Positions 39,781 to 51,339 of a stretch of 64,000 nucleotides of DNA are shown here, piece after piece (position 1 is the first letter of the stretch; each line of letters starts with the position of its first letter). Source of the stretch: Prorocentrum cordatum (lineage: Eukaryota > Sar > Dinophyceae > Prorocentrales > Prorocentraceae). Both the position numbers and the translations under genes were made by a program. The DNA is taken from assembly GCA_963575745.1 (NCBI GenBank), contig CAUYUJ010009557.1, positions 530,505 to 594,504 of the forward strand, in the 5' to 3' direction. The notes under the pieces are model-generated. The model searched no databases and had not been told where the DNA came from. It saw nothing but the letters and a program-made list of their open reading frames with translations.

Positions 39781-42029
39781 CGCCACTCAACATGCTAGAC
39801 TTGCACGGTGGCGGAATTGCCATTGGCAGCTGGATAAGGATGCAAGACGAGGGCGCAAGCCCCTTGGACGTCAGAGCGGGCTATGGATCGCAGACGTGAT
39901 GGGTTGGGGACGCTTCCAGGAGGCGAGGGTGCAATGGCACCCGGCACCCCATGTAATTAAAGGCACCCGCTTGACGCTTCAGGAGCGCCCAAGGGCGACC
40001 CAGGACGCCCAAGGGCGCTCTGCCGGCGTCACAGATGGGGCAGCCTGGCGCCACCCCTGGCAGGGCGGCGCTCCTTGATCTTGGCGAGGTGCCCCATGGA
40101 CATTGGGTCGACGTTCTTCATGATCACCGCGCCTCCCTGGCCATCGTCTGTCACGCGCGACGCATCTCGAGGGTTCCTCTAGGTTGTCGGGGCTCTCGGG
40201 GTCTCCCTATGCCCCAGGATCCTCAACCTCAAACAACTGCTCATGATGAAGACGTGTTCCAGGGGGAACGCTCAGAGTCCAGGACCTGCTTTAAGACGAA
40301 GCCAGGACAGGGACAAAATCGGACCTGGACAAATCGGGGCCCTCTGAGATCTGGCAGGTGTGGAAGATGTATCCCGGACCGCGGCATTCTCAGCGTTCCA
40401 GAGCGCTCTGAGAGCGGTCAGGAACGCCCTGGAAAGATCCATCCCTGTCCTTTAGTTAACCCCGCTGGACGTTTCCCTCAGGATGCGCTTCCTTCACGAC
40501 AATTCCCTGCAATCGGCGGTGGACAAACCTCCCTTTAGTAAACCTCCCCTAAGTGGAAACGGCGTAGGACCGAAACCAACGGACCTGGACCCGCAAAAAT
40601 GACGGCCGCGACGCCCTCTCGCGAACCGAAAACGGCCAATTCCTTAATCGACGTGTCAGGGTAGGAGGTCTGTCAACCTCCGATACAATCGCTCGCGCAC
40701 GACGCGGCGTCGCAGGATCCGGTGCCCCGTTCGCCTTTGCGTGCGCCGAGCCATGGCGCACCTGCAGACATGCTGTCAGCATCGCGCCGTGCACGGAGCA
40801 GAACACGCGGGCGAAGGCACGGACCCAGCTTCGGAGGAAGAGGAAGCGACCGCCCAGTCGCCGGTATGACTGCGTCTGGCGTGAATGACTGGGTCATAGG
40901 CACATTCCCAGGACGTGGGATGCCTTCCTAGACACGAGCTGTCGCTCTGCGTGTTGACGCATCCAGGTGGGAGGCTACACTAGAAGCATACAAACATGAC
41001 TAAGCATCGATTTTCGAAGGGCTGCGCAAACTTCTTGGATCGGCGCTGAACTCCTTCTCGTAGCGCCCTGTGCGCGCCAGGAGCGGCGGACAGTTATGCA
41101 GTTGTTTCTTCTTCGATTGCCCCGACTGAGTTGGAAGGCGGCACGAGACAGGTCCTGCGCATGATAGCGGGGCGAACCTAGAAACGATGGGGCCATCATC
41201 GCAGTATCACCGCTCGGCTAATGAGGGCACTGGCGCGCGCGGGCAACCGATAAGCGAAGAAAAATCATGTCACGCGTGTATGTGAACATATTGCATGTAT
41301 GTATATCTATCTATAAATATATGTCGATATATTGATATACGCGAGAATGTATGTGGAACGCGCGTGCTTATACACAACAACACAAAAAAACACAACACAC
41401 ACAAAAGTGGGACCCGAACCGTGTGTGCTCTAGCGTGGCCGTGTTCTCCGGTCATGAACACTGGCTCGTTGCTCGTGTTTGCGACCCTGGCGTGCTTTCG
41501 GTTGGTCCTGGCGCGCCTGCGCTTGCTTGTTGTGCGCACGCGCGGTCGAAAAGCGATTGCTCCCGAAGGGACGACGCATGAATCCCACATTTACCACCTC
41601 CAACGTCGTGGTTGTATTGACGGCCCTGGGGCCTGGGGACCACCAAAACACGTTGAACAGTACTGGCTTTCAGACGTAGGACTGGCTGGGGAAGAATCGG
41701 GGAGGGTGTCGCAACTCCGGTTATGCTGGCTGGCTTGCGGCCAGAAGGACCCCACGACTGGAACACGGAAAGACATCTGACATCTCTCCCGCCCTCCGCT
41801 CCTCCTCAACCAAGGGGGCCTAGATAGCCAAATGCTCTTCCTGCTCTTTCGCTCTCTCCACCTCTTCATTTTCCTCCTCTCCCGCCACGCCCAGCAACCG
41901 CAACGCCAGCCCTCCCCACTGTAAGCCCCACCAACCCACAGCCTCAGCCGCTTTGGAGAGGGGCAGAAATAGACATTTGATTGGCCTGCCTCTAAACAAG
42001 CACGCATGTGGGCGCGGAGAAATGGGATG
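39781..42029. other. No recognisable gene
   Basis: Mostly non-repetitive DNA with a short TA-rich run at 41290-41345 and C/T-rich sequence from 41780. Frames of up to about 170 codons are inconsistent between strands and lack motifs. Confidence 0.4.
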
Positions 42030-42375
42030 ATGAGGAAAGAGGGAAGGAGGAAGGAGAAGCGGGAGGATGAGGAGGATGATAGGAGACTGAGCAGGAGGAG
42101 AGCGATGAGCAGGCAAAGGAGAAAGAGAGGCAGAAGGAGAAAAGCGGGCTTCTTGGTCCATTGGACTGCTCATGTGCCACAAGGCCCCTCGGGCCGTAAC
42201 CGCCCCACCGCGAGCGCCACTACCCAGAAGGGCCTATGAGCCAACGCGGTAGGGGTCGGCGGGCCAACACCCCTTGGCGGAGACGCCTGCTTGCGCGTCT
42301 GCGCCTCCGGGCCCACGGCACCCCCATCCCCAACTGGCACCCAGGGAGGGCGCCGTGCAGGCCGGCAAGCACTCC

Positions 42376-42405
42376 CTGTCTGTGTGTGTGTGTGTGTGTG
42401 TGTTG
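42376..42405. repeat. (GT)n microsatellite
   Basis: GTGTGTGT run. Confidence 0.85.
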
Positions 42406-42950
42406 GTCCGCGGTCTCGCCCGTCGCTCCTCCCTCCTCCTGGTTCACGCACGCAGTGGGGCAGAACCCGAGGGAGCGAGAAGGGAGGAGGAGAAGGGGGC
42501 GCGAAAGGCAGTGGAAAGTAGGTAAGATGACCGACGAGGGCACCAGAAATGCGATGCGAGGGGAAGGGGGTGGAGACTCGGGATGAGGGGGAGGAGAAGG
42601 GAGAACGACGAGCCGGGAGGAGGCAATGGGGACGGGGCGGACAGGGGAAGGAAGGAAGGAAGGAAGGATGGACAGACGATGGAGAGAGTTAGGCGAGGGA
42701 GTGCTCCAGGTAATCGAGCTCTGTGAGCACACAAGGCGCGAGTCAATGCGGAGCCTCACTTCCGCTTGCCCGCACCGCTCCTCCTGGCCACTCCCGGCAA
42801 CTCCTCCTCCAGACGCATGCGCACGCACACGCATACGTTTTCCGTCGGCGGCGCAGTGGGGCAATCCGCTCCAGCGTTGCAGCGATGCAGAAGGCACCAC
42901 GAAGCAAATTGGCCGGCATGGAGGAGGACGGGGCGGACGCATACACATAC
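42406..42950. other. No gene; purine-rich plus strand
   Basis: GGGAGGAGG and GGAAGGAAGGAAGG runs at 42480-42680. Otherwise featureless. Confidence 0.4.
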
Positions 42951-42954
42951 ACAC

Positions 42955-43035
42955 CACACATAAAATCCACACACACACACTCACATACACTCACTCACGT
43001 ACACACACGCACACACACATACGAATCCACACACA

Positions 43036-43067
<32 letters not shown>

Positions 43068-43072
43068 CGGCC
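42955..43072. repeat. (CA)n and (GCAC)n microsatellite
   Basis: ACACAC, ACTCACAT and GCACGCACGCAC in succession. Confidence 0.9.
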
Positions 43073-43554
43073 GCGGACCCCCCTGTCGCGGCCCCTCCGT
43101 CGATCTCGGCCAGTGCGTCCCTGGGCTCGTCGCCCATGAGCACACCTTCTCGCCCGCGGCCCGGGCGGAGGGGGAGACCGCTGCGGGTCTCGCAGGAAGC
43201 CCAACGCGCTGACAACCAAGAGCGCCCTGAACGCAACGGCGTCTTCGAAGGCCGCGGAAAAGTCACCTCGCGGCGCGCAGGACGAAGCAGCCAACGGTGC
43301 CTTCCAGTCTCTTGGTGAAGGGTGCCCCGGGGTGGCAGGACAACAAGGATCGAGCGAACGAACGCCTGGGCACGGGGGGGAAACAGGACCCCAGAGCTCC
43401 CGAGCCTGAGCCCGCTCGGACGTGAAGTGGGCGCGCGGCTGGGTCAGCACCCACAAAAAATCGAAGGGGCCCAAACCAAACCCGAACAACTGCCAAACGG
43501 GCGAGATCTCGGGCCAGTTCGGCGGTGGAATTGGCTGGGCCAAAGAAAGACATA
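43073..43554. other. No recognisable gene
   Basis: GC-rich unique DNA between two microsatellites. Frames on both strands are low-information. Confidence 0.4.
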
Positions 43555-43585
43555 CAACACATATATATGTATATATATATATGTT

Positions 43586-43624
<39 letters not shown>

Positions 43625-44025
43625 CTATATTTATCTATATATATATAGCTATATCTATCTATATATCTATATATATATCTATATATCTATATATATATAT
43701 CTCTATACATCTACATATCTATCTAACTATATCTATACATATGTATCTATATATCTATATACCTATATATATCTGTATATCTACCTATATATATATATCT
43801 ATCTCTATATATATATATCTTTCTATATATCTATATATATATACTACTATATATCTATATATCTATATATCTATCTATATATCTATCTATATATCTATCT
43901 ATATACCTGTCTATCTATCTAGCTATCTATCTATATATATATATATATATATATCTAATATACATATAGAGAGATATATCTATATATAAATAGATAGAGA
44001 TCTCTCTCTCTCTCTCTACTCGAAC
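43555..44025. repeat. (TATC/TA)n microsatellite, about 470 bp
   Basis: TATATCTA words with CT and TA stretches, ending in a GA/CT run. Frames are poly-Tyr/Ile/Ser. Confidence 0.92.
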
Positions 44026-44094
44026 GATCGCGCGCACATCGCGCGCGCTCAGGTTCTAGCCTGGGCCGAGGGGGCGCTGGATGATCTTGGACAG

Positions 44095-44835
44095 CGCTAC
44101 CAAGCACAGGCTCGTCGCATAGTCGTGCCTCCTGAGAGCCTCTTGGGAACCTCTTGGGTCTTCGCGGGGGGCATCTGACAAGCTTCTGGGGGGTTCTCCG
44201 TGCTTCCTCAATTGGTTGGTGAATGCACATGTTGGGTGCTTCTTGGGGGGGCGTCTTGGGGCTTTTGGGGGCCCTTTGGGGGCATCGTCGGGGTTCTCCG
44301 ATCGGCCAATGTGATGTTCTGCAGTCTGAAGCCGTCATTGGCCGTCTTGGCTGCGTGGAGGCCCGATTTATAAGGGCACCTAAGACCACACTGAGGCAAT
44401 CCGGAAGCCTCCTGGGGGCCTCCTGGAGGCAATTTTGATGCATCGAGGGCATTGTTCGGCTATCTCGGGGCCCCTTGTACGCCTCCTGGGGGCCTCGTTG
44501 GGCCTCTTGGAGGCTTTTGGGGGCCTCGTCGGACCGCTTGGGAACTCTTGCGGCCTCACGTCGGCCTCTTAGGGCGGAAGGCCTTGCTGTTGGGTTGGCT
44601 TTCCCTTTCTTGGGGCAGCTGGGCGTTCCCGGACTTTCCCAAAGGCACCCAAGGCCTTCCCAAAGCGCTCCAGGGTGCTTCCAGGGCATCCCGCCGTCTT
44701 GGGCCCTCGCGGGCCGTCTTAGGCGCCTCAGGCACCGTGTTGGGTCTCTCGTAGACCGTGTTGGGGCCCTCTTGGAGGCCTTTTCAGCTATCTTGGAGCC
44801 GTCTTGGGGGGCCTCTGGGGGCGTCTGGGAGCGTC
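44095..44835 (-). repeat. CCCAAGAGG-family array, minus orientation
   Basis: CTTGGGGGCC, CCTCTTGGAGG and GGGGGCCTCGT repeat irregularly. The reverse complement is the CCCAAGAGG family. Confidence 0.6.
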
Positions 44836-45224
44836 AGGATGCGAAAAGGCTGAACACTCGAAAATCCATCGAACAAAACATCGGAAAATCATTACGTCGC
44901 CCTCGCCCTCGCTGGAGAGTGGCCGGCGCCCTTGCGCCAGCAAGAGGTGTGTAATGAGCGCTGCCTTGCTGGAGTCTTCTGGAAGCACACGCGAGACCCC
45001 CAGCCAGAACAGGGCGCTGGCGAAAGCTCCACTGGGCGGCGAGGGCGGGGAAACGATGTCACGCAGCGACCATGCTTAGCTCTTTGCACGGAGCCATGGG
45101 AGAGCGTCGTGCGCCAGCGGCCCTGCCGGGCGCAGCGCTAGCCGAACTCGTGCGCGACAGTGCGCCGGCAGAGCATCGACGAAGAGCGCGGGCAGCGCGC
45201 AGCGTGGCGACGAGGGGCGCCGGC
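44836..45224. other. No recognisable gene
   Basis: GC-rich unique DNA. Short frames show no motif. Confidence 0.4.
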
Positions 45225-45320
45225 AGAGGCCACGGGGAACGCCGGCGCAACAGAATGGCAGGGCAGAGCGCTGAGAGGCAGAATGGCAGGGCAGGGCAGG
45301 GCAGAATGGCAGGGCACAGC
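45225..45320. repeat. GGCAGGGCAGA short tandem repeat
   Basis: AATGGCAGGGCAG and GGCAGGGCAGGGCA words repeat from about 45255 to 45318. Confidence 0.7.
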
Positions 45321-45404
45321 GCCGCACCGGCCACGTGACCTGGCTTATTCCGACCGAACGTGTCGCCCCCGCCCCCCTGTCCTCTGGTCACGGGGCAGGG
45401 AGAG

Positions 45405-45800
45405 AGGAGGGGGCACGGTCGGTCGGAAAAAGGGAAAGGAGGGAGAGGGGGGAGGGAAACGGGAGGGGAGACGGGCGGAGGTCAGGGAGAGGAGGGGGGC
45501 ACGGTCGGTCGCAATAAACCAGGAAGGGGCACGGGACGGGCAGAGGGGAGGGGGCATGATATGTTGGACTAAGCTTGGGGGGGGCAGCAAGAGTCACAGC
45601 ACACATCCCAGCACGCATATCCAGCGCACATCCCAGGCACGGTCGGTCGGGCGGTCGAAATACTGCAGCGCGAGATCACACCGGTAGGTATGTTAACAAG
45701 GGAAAATAATGCGATGGGGCGAGGGAAAAGAGAAGGGGGACGGGCAAAGGACAGGAAAAGGAAGGGGGCACGGTCGGTCGGAACAGGCCAGGGGGGGTGC
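45405..45800. repeat. GGGGGCACGGTCGGTCGG interspersed repeat
   Basis: GGCACGGTCGGTCGG occurs near 45413, 45507, 45638 and 45767, each in purine-rich sequence. ACATCCCAGCAC words fall between (45602-45645). Confidence 0.65.
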
Positions 45801-46297
45801 TGAGATGTGTGCAGGGCTGTGTGCATCCTCCGTGTGCAGGGATACGTGCTGGGATGTGTGCTGGCTTCGCGTGCTGGGATACATGCTAGGGTGGGGCCTG
45901 GGTGCGCGCCACCCCCGTGTGCCCTATTTGCCCCCCGCACCCCTCCGCTCCGTGGCCACCGTCTGCTTATTCCGACCGACCCACCCCCGGAAGTCCCACG
46001 ATGGGCCAAAAAGGGCCCCAGGACAGCTCGAGATCAACCCCAAGACAACCCAAAAGAGGCCCAGACAGGCCCACACAAGACCCCCAATAAGACCCAAAGG
46101 CGCCCAATAGCACCATGGCCCCGGAGAGTCCTGGACACGCCACTAGCTCACAGTGATATAGCAAGCTCTTCACGCCATAGCTCAGCGCGTCGCAACACTC
46201 GCGCGGTTCCCCGAAACTGCCACAAGTTGGCGCCATCTCGATCTCCCAGTGTCCCGCATCCGTGATTGTCTGATCCTCCGCAGACGCGTGCCTCTTG
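45801..46297. other. No gene; short CCCAAGAGG-like piece at 46005-46110
   Basis: GTGCTGGGATGTGTGC words repeat near 45848-45890. CCAAAAAGGGCCCCAGGACAG and CCCAAAAGAGGCCC mark a small family fragment. Confidence 0.4.
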
Positions 46298-46580
46298 CTA
46301 GCTCTGGGATCATACTATGTGCTCAGGCAGCTCGAGCTTAAGATCCAGATCAGTTCGGTCAGGACTCGGATGCAAAAGACTCGATTCAGAGCACAATCGC
46401 GACATGCCACATCGCAATTCAGCACGGCACAGCACAGTACAGCCCGTGGCACGGCACATCAAGATCGACCCACTCAGCATTGCAATCGCCCGTCGCCCCA
46501 TCAGGTGTCGTGACAACGTTGCCATGCCTCACGTGTCTATATATATATACTCCTTTCTGGGTTCGTGAGTCGATCATATT
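46298..46580 (+). repeat. Dispersed direct repeat R5, copy A
   Basis: Aligns with 49276-49554. Shared blocks are CTAGCTCTGGG, then TGTG-TCAGGCAGCTCGAGC then TTAAGATCCAGATCAG, GACTCGGATGCAAA, ACATCAAGATCGA, CATTGCAAT-GCCCGTCGCCC, GCCTCAC and GTTCGTG-G-CGATCAT. About 75-80% of positions match by eye. The two copies bracket 2.7 kb that includes the 75-bp satellite. Confidence 0.85.
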
Positions 46581-46874
46581 TTCCGCACGCTGATCCAACA
46601 TGCTCATCGATGGCCCGAGCGATGCCAAGAGGGCCAAGCGAGGGCCAACGGAGGCCGAAACTGGCCAGACCTATATCCCGCCGTGGTGCTGCCCACGACG
46701 CGAGAAGGTCTGGGATCCCACCCCCAAGACTTCGAGACGGATCTGGCCGTGGCGACGGCGAGGCCGCCGGGAGGCCCAAACGGGGCGAACGACATCACGC
46801 ACCTTGCTCCTCGAAGGTGGAGACCTCTCAAATGGGGCTGTGGCAAATGGCAGGGACCTTCTGACCTGGGTCAA

Positions 46875-47040
46875 TCCAGACCCGGGTCAGTCAGGCCTTG
46901 CAAGATCCTGCAACATCCTGCAAGGTCCTGCACCCAAACCTGGGTCGATGCAAAAATCCTGCAATATCCTGCAAGATCCTGCACCCGAACCCAGGTCAAT
47001 GCGACCCTGGCCCTGCAGGATCCTGCAAGATTGGGCGCTC
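46875..47040. repeat. CCTGCAAGATCCTGCA short tandem repeats in a 66-bp duplication
   Basis: ATCCTGCAACATCCTGCAAG, then GTCCTGCACCCAAACC-GGGTC, is repeated once with few changes (near 46908 and 46968). Confidence 0.75.
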
Positions 47041-47084
47041 TGGCTGACCCCCGTTTGCATTGACCCCGTCTCAAGGCTCCTGGT

Positions 47085-47232
47085 GATTGAGAAGGAGGAT
47101 CGCACTGTATCGCCGATGCACCGCCGATGCACCGGCGACGTCGGGACGGAGAAACTCGGACTCTCCCGAGCTTGCCACATGCAGCGCGGTCCTCCGACCC
47201 CATCTGCTCCATGTCGGAGGCCTAGAGGATAG
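47085..47232 (+). repeat. Dispersed repeat R4, copy B
   Basis: Shorter copy of 27085-27375: a few CACCGCCGATG units, then GGCGACGTCGG, GGAGAAA, CGCGGTCCTCCGA and GTCGGAGGCCTAG. Confidence 0.6.
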
Positions 47233-47694
47233 CGATCCAATCTGGATTCTCAAAGTTCGATCAACCTCCAAATCGGGTGGGCCGAAGATGGAGTCCAGGA
47301 AAAGTAGGTGTCGCCTACCATGGCCCGAAGGAGCCATGAGATCTGCGAGATTCCTCAGGGCCTCTGGCCATGATACCCATTAGACTAGACGCCCCATCGA
47401 CGATCTAGCCTCGCTCCTCAAATCCGGACTTCCGAGGTCGTGATTGGTTCAGAATGCCCCGCAGATCTCGATCTTTTCCTGGGGGCTGGTTTTCCTTCCG
47501 AATTGTCTGGCGGATCGAAAGCCCGCTGGCCCCCCTCAATCGAACGCGGCGAAACACCTGCAGTGACTGTTTCCCGGAAAAGGGCCTGGGCCCAGGGCTC
47601 TCCTTTAGTGGGTCAAACTGATGCTGGGCCTACAATCGCGTAAGGCCGGCGCATTTCTTTTGCGACGGAGAACGGGGTCGTGTAGCGCCGGCGA
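47233..47694. other. No recognisable gene
   Basis: Unique DNA between R4 copy B and the 75-bp satellite. Confidence 0.4.
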
Positions 47695-48870
47695 ATAAAA
47701 CCATTGAGGATGTCCCGAGCGAAACGCTGATGTTGAAATTCCGATCAATAAAACATTTGGTGGAGGAAACATTTTCGCTTGTCGCGAACATCCCAAGCGA
47801 AACGCGTGTTTTGCAGAATGTGTTGAGGATGCCGCGAGCGAGACGCGCGTTTTGCGTTATAGATTGTTCCTCCCCTGGGAACCAGGATTCAGGGGATGCC
47901 TCAGGTGAAATGCTTGTTTTCACGTGCCCAAGTCTTGAGGATGTCTCGAGCGAGACGCTTGGTTTCACGCGACCAGGTTGCCCAGACAGACGTCTAGAAT
48001 GAGGATTTGTTGAGGATATCTCAAGCAAAACGCTTGGTTGTGCGCGTCCAGGTCGCCCAGGTAGATGTCTAGCATGAGGATTTGTTCAGGATGTCTCTCG
48101 AGACACGCTTGGTTTCACGTGTCCAGGTCCCCAAGGTGGATATCTAGCATGAGGAGGTGTTGATAACGTCTCGAGCAAAACACGTGTTTTGACGTGTCCA
48201 GATCGCCCAGGTGGGTGTCCAACATGAATATGCGCTGGAGATGTCTCGAGCGAGACGCTTGCTTTCAAGTGCCCAGGTCGCCCAGGCGGATGTCTAGCAT
48301 GAGGTGTTGAGAACGTTTCGAGCGAAATGCTGGTTTTCACTTGCCCCGATGTCTAGCATGAAGATATCTTGAAGATGTCTCCAGCGAACTGCTTGCTTTC
48401 ACGTGTCCAGGTCGCCCAGGCGGATGTCTAACGTGATGATGTGTTGAGGATGCGTCGAGCGAATCGCATGGTTTCCAATGTCCAGGTCGCCCAGGCGGAT
48501 GTCTAACATGAGGACTTGGGCAGGACATCTCTCGAGAGACGCCTGGTTTCACGCGTCCTGGTCGCCCAGGCAAATGTCTAGCATGAGGTGTTGAGAAAGT
48601 CTCGATACAGACGCTTGGTTTCACGTACCCAGGTCGCCCAGACGGACGTCTAACATGAAGATGTGTTGAGGATGTCTCGAGCGAGACGCTTTGTTTCACG
48701 CGTCCAGGTCGTCCAGGCGGATGTCTGACATGAGGACGTGTCGGGGATGTCTCGAGCGAACCCCGTGTTTTCTGTGTCCAGGTCGTCCAGGTGGATGTCC
48801 AACATGACGATTTGTTGAGGATGTCTCGAGCGAAACGCTTGTCGCAATAGAGCGCATCGCAGTCCAACCC
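47695..48870 (-). repeat. 75-bp satellite array
   Basis: About 15 tandem units of the plus-strand form GATGTCTCGAGCGAGACGCT, then TGGTTTCACGTGTCCAGGTC, then GCCCAGGCGGATGTCTAACA, then TGAGGATGTGTTGAG. Units at the left end are more diverged; the middle ones differ at a few positions. The unit contains the near-palindrome TCTCGAGCGAGA. As 75 is a multiple of three, the minus strand has a 25-residue repeating frame (HPPGRPGHVKPSVSLETSS). No known protein family is suggested. Confidence 0.9.
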
Positions 48871-49230
48871 TGCCCGTCCGTGGGGCGCCCCGTGGCGCGC
48901 TGGCGCGTCCTGGCGCGTCCCTTGCGAAGTTCTGGCGCAACGTGCCCTGGCGCGTCTCCTAGCGCGCCACTCGGCTTGGCACGTTTCCTGGCTCGTCTTC
49001 TGTCGCGTTTCCCGGCTCGTCCCCAGGCGTTTCCTCCGCCCGTTCCGTGGCGCGCCCTTTGCAACGTCCCCTGGCATGACGTCCTTTGGCCGCCCCACGG
49101 CACGCGTCAGAGCACGTCCCGTGGCAGGCCCCTGACAAGTCCAAGGCACGTCCCCTGATGCGTTCTCTGACACGCCCCCTGGCGCATCCCCCATTGCGGC
49201 CCTGGCGCATCCTGTGGCGCGTCCGTCGGG
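48871..49230. repeat. CTGGCGCGTCC short tandem repeat
   Basis: About 11-13-bp units such as CTGGCGCGTCC, CTGGCGCGTCTC and TTGGCACGTTTCC run continuously after the 75-bp array. Confidence 0.75.
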
Positions 49231-49275
49231 ATTTGTGGTCGAGTTGAGTGAGCGTCCCGCATGCTTCCACTTCAA

Positions 49276-49554
49276 CTAGCTCTGGGGCAGCTACTGTGTG
49301 TTCAGGCAGCTCGAGCTTAAGATCCAGATCAGCTTGCTCATGACTCGGATGCAAAGGGGGACTCGATCCACAGCAACAATTTCGGCACGGCGTACCGCAG
49401 GTCAGCACAGCGCAACACAGCACAGCCCATGGCAGGGTACATCAAGATCGATACACTCAACATTGCAATTGCCCGTCGCCCAATCCGATGTCTCGAACAT
49501 GTCGCCACGCCTCACACTTCCGTATTCCATTCCAGGTTCGTGGGCCGATCATAA
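49276..49554 (+). repeat. Dispersed direct repeat R5, copy B
   Basis: Partner of 46298-46580, in the same orientation. Confidence 0.85.
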
Positions 49555-49596
49555 TTCACAAAAAGAGGTCCAGGAAACTTGACGCCCCCACCCCCG

Positions 49597-49631
49597 CGCG
49601 GCGCGCCCCCCCCCCCCCAGGGGGGCGCGCC
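49597..49631. repeat. 12-bp perfect hairpin
   Basis: GGCGCGCCCCCC, a C-rich loop, then GGGGGGCGCGCC. Confidence 0.75.
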
Positions 49632-50860
49632 CGAAATGGCTTTCTTGCACCTCGCCACGGCCTCGCCGGCCAGTCCGGGCACCGCGCGCGCCCGCGCGGA
49701 CGCGGGGCCGCGGAGGACTGGGGGGGGGCTGCGGAACAAAGGGGGGGGGGCCTGGGATGAGAAGAGGGAGGGAAGGATCCTGAAGATTTCGAGGGGGGAG
49801 GGAAGGCGGGTAACAAGAAGGGGGGGGGAGGAGGGGGCGGGGGACGGAAGAGGGGGCACGGATGGAGGAGCAGCATGGTGAGAGGAGGAAAACAAATAGG
49901 CAGGGGGAAGGTGGAGGAACGAAAAAAGAAGCCAGGAAAAACATACGCAACAAATGGATGATGCGGTCGGGGGGGATGTAGGAGGTGGGGGAAAACAGGA
50001 CGAGGAGAGAAATGAGGAATGACAAAAAATACATGGGGGATGGGATGAAGAGGAGGGGGGGAAAAAGAGGGGGAAGACCAAAAGGAGGAGGAGGAGGAGG
50101 AGGCATAGGAACAGGAGGAGGAGGGGGAGGAGGACGGGGAGGAGGGAGGAAGAAAAGGAGGAGACGGGAGGGAAGAGGGGGAAGGAAAGGGACTACAACT
50201 GAAAGCGCGAAAAGAGAAACGAGGTTTTCCGTAAACGGGTGGGCAAGGCGGCACGTATAGGGCGCGAATAAGGCGGGCACGGAAGCCGGGCCAACTCCCG
50301 CACCCCAGCACAGAAACAACGTCGGCAAGGGGAGAACATCACAATCGGCAGAGAAGGCGGGGAGGTGGACACACCTACCGTTCGACTCTGGTACTCTGGT
50401 GTTCAAGCGAATCCGTCGCGCCTTCGGGGGGGGAAAACACAACAACACTCAAGGTGGGCTCTGCTCACCGCCTCCTCGCCCCCCAAAAAAACGCCAGGCC
50501 GCGACGAGAGCGCCGCTGTACCAACCGCCTCTTTTTTTATGAAGCTGCCTGCAAAGAAAGCGCGCTCACCTGGTTCCAGCATGTCTCGGGGCCTCCAAAA
50601 GAACAGCGCCCCACTGCGGCGCCAAACGAAAAACCGCTCACGGCCCCCAGGGCCAGGATGAGGTTACTCCTGGAAAAGCTCCTGAAACCATTCAGAACAG
50701 TCAAAGTGACCCCCCAACTGTACGATGCGAAACTCCAAAAACAGATGACACACAACCGCGTCCTGCCCGGACACACTCCGCGCACGCCCACTCAATCGAA
50801 CGCTCACCTAGTCAATTTCGAACGTCGGCCCCCGCGCCTGTCGTCGTGCGCATCTCACCC
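49632..50860. other. No recognisable gene; purine-rich plus strand
   Basis: GGGGGAGG and AGGAGGAGG runs at 49730-50200 make long Ser/Pro/Leu frames on the minus strand. No motif was found. Confidence 0.45.
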
Positions 50861-51038
50861 CCAGAGAGAGAGAGAGAGAGAGAGAGAAAAAAAAAAAACA
50901 AAATAGAGAGAGAGAGGGTGAGAGAGAGGAAAAAAAAAAGAAAGAGAGAGAGAGAGAGAGGGAGAGAGAGAGAGAGAGAGAGAAAAAGAGAGAGAGAGAG
51001 AGAAAGAGAGATAACAAAAACAAGAGAGAGAGGGAGAA

Positions 51039-51069
<31 letters not shown>

Positions 51070-51120
51070 ACAAACAAATAGAGAGGGACAGACATATATA
51101 TATATATATAGAGAGAGAGG
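50861..51120. repeat. (GA)n microsatellite
   Basis: About 260 bp of GAGAGA with A-runs and a short TATATATA near 51097-51110. Confidence 0.92.
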
Positions 51121-51339
51121 GAGCGAGACACACAGATCCGATGACCGACGCCGCGTGACCTCGTGAGACAGTCGCGAGAAGAATCCTCCCACTTCTGCGT
51201 GAGCGAGCTCTATGCCGTGAGCTCGGGGCGGCCTTCTCCAGCTTCTCGTCGCAAAACTTAACCGCGGCGTGGTCATATCTGATCTAGCTGCCCATCACGC
51301 TATGGATTAGCTCTGGGCCCATGCTGCGCTTGGTCATGG

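Noticed and set aside
43422-43989. Poly-Tyr/Ile frames of 150-166 codons
   Set aside because: Direct translation of a TATC microsatellite.
47695-48870. CRISPR-like array
   Set aside because: Units are contiguous 75-bp satellite copies without unique spacers, in a eukaryotic genome.
47630-49275. Minus-strand repeat protein with 25-residue HPPGRPGHVK units
   Set aside because: A by-product of the 75-bp unit length. Units are shifted by indels between several frames, and no start context or domain was found.
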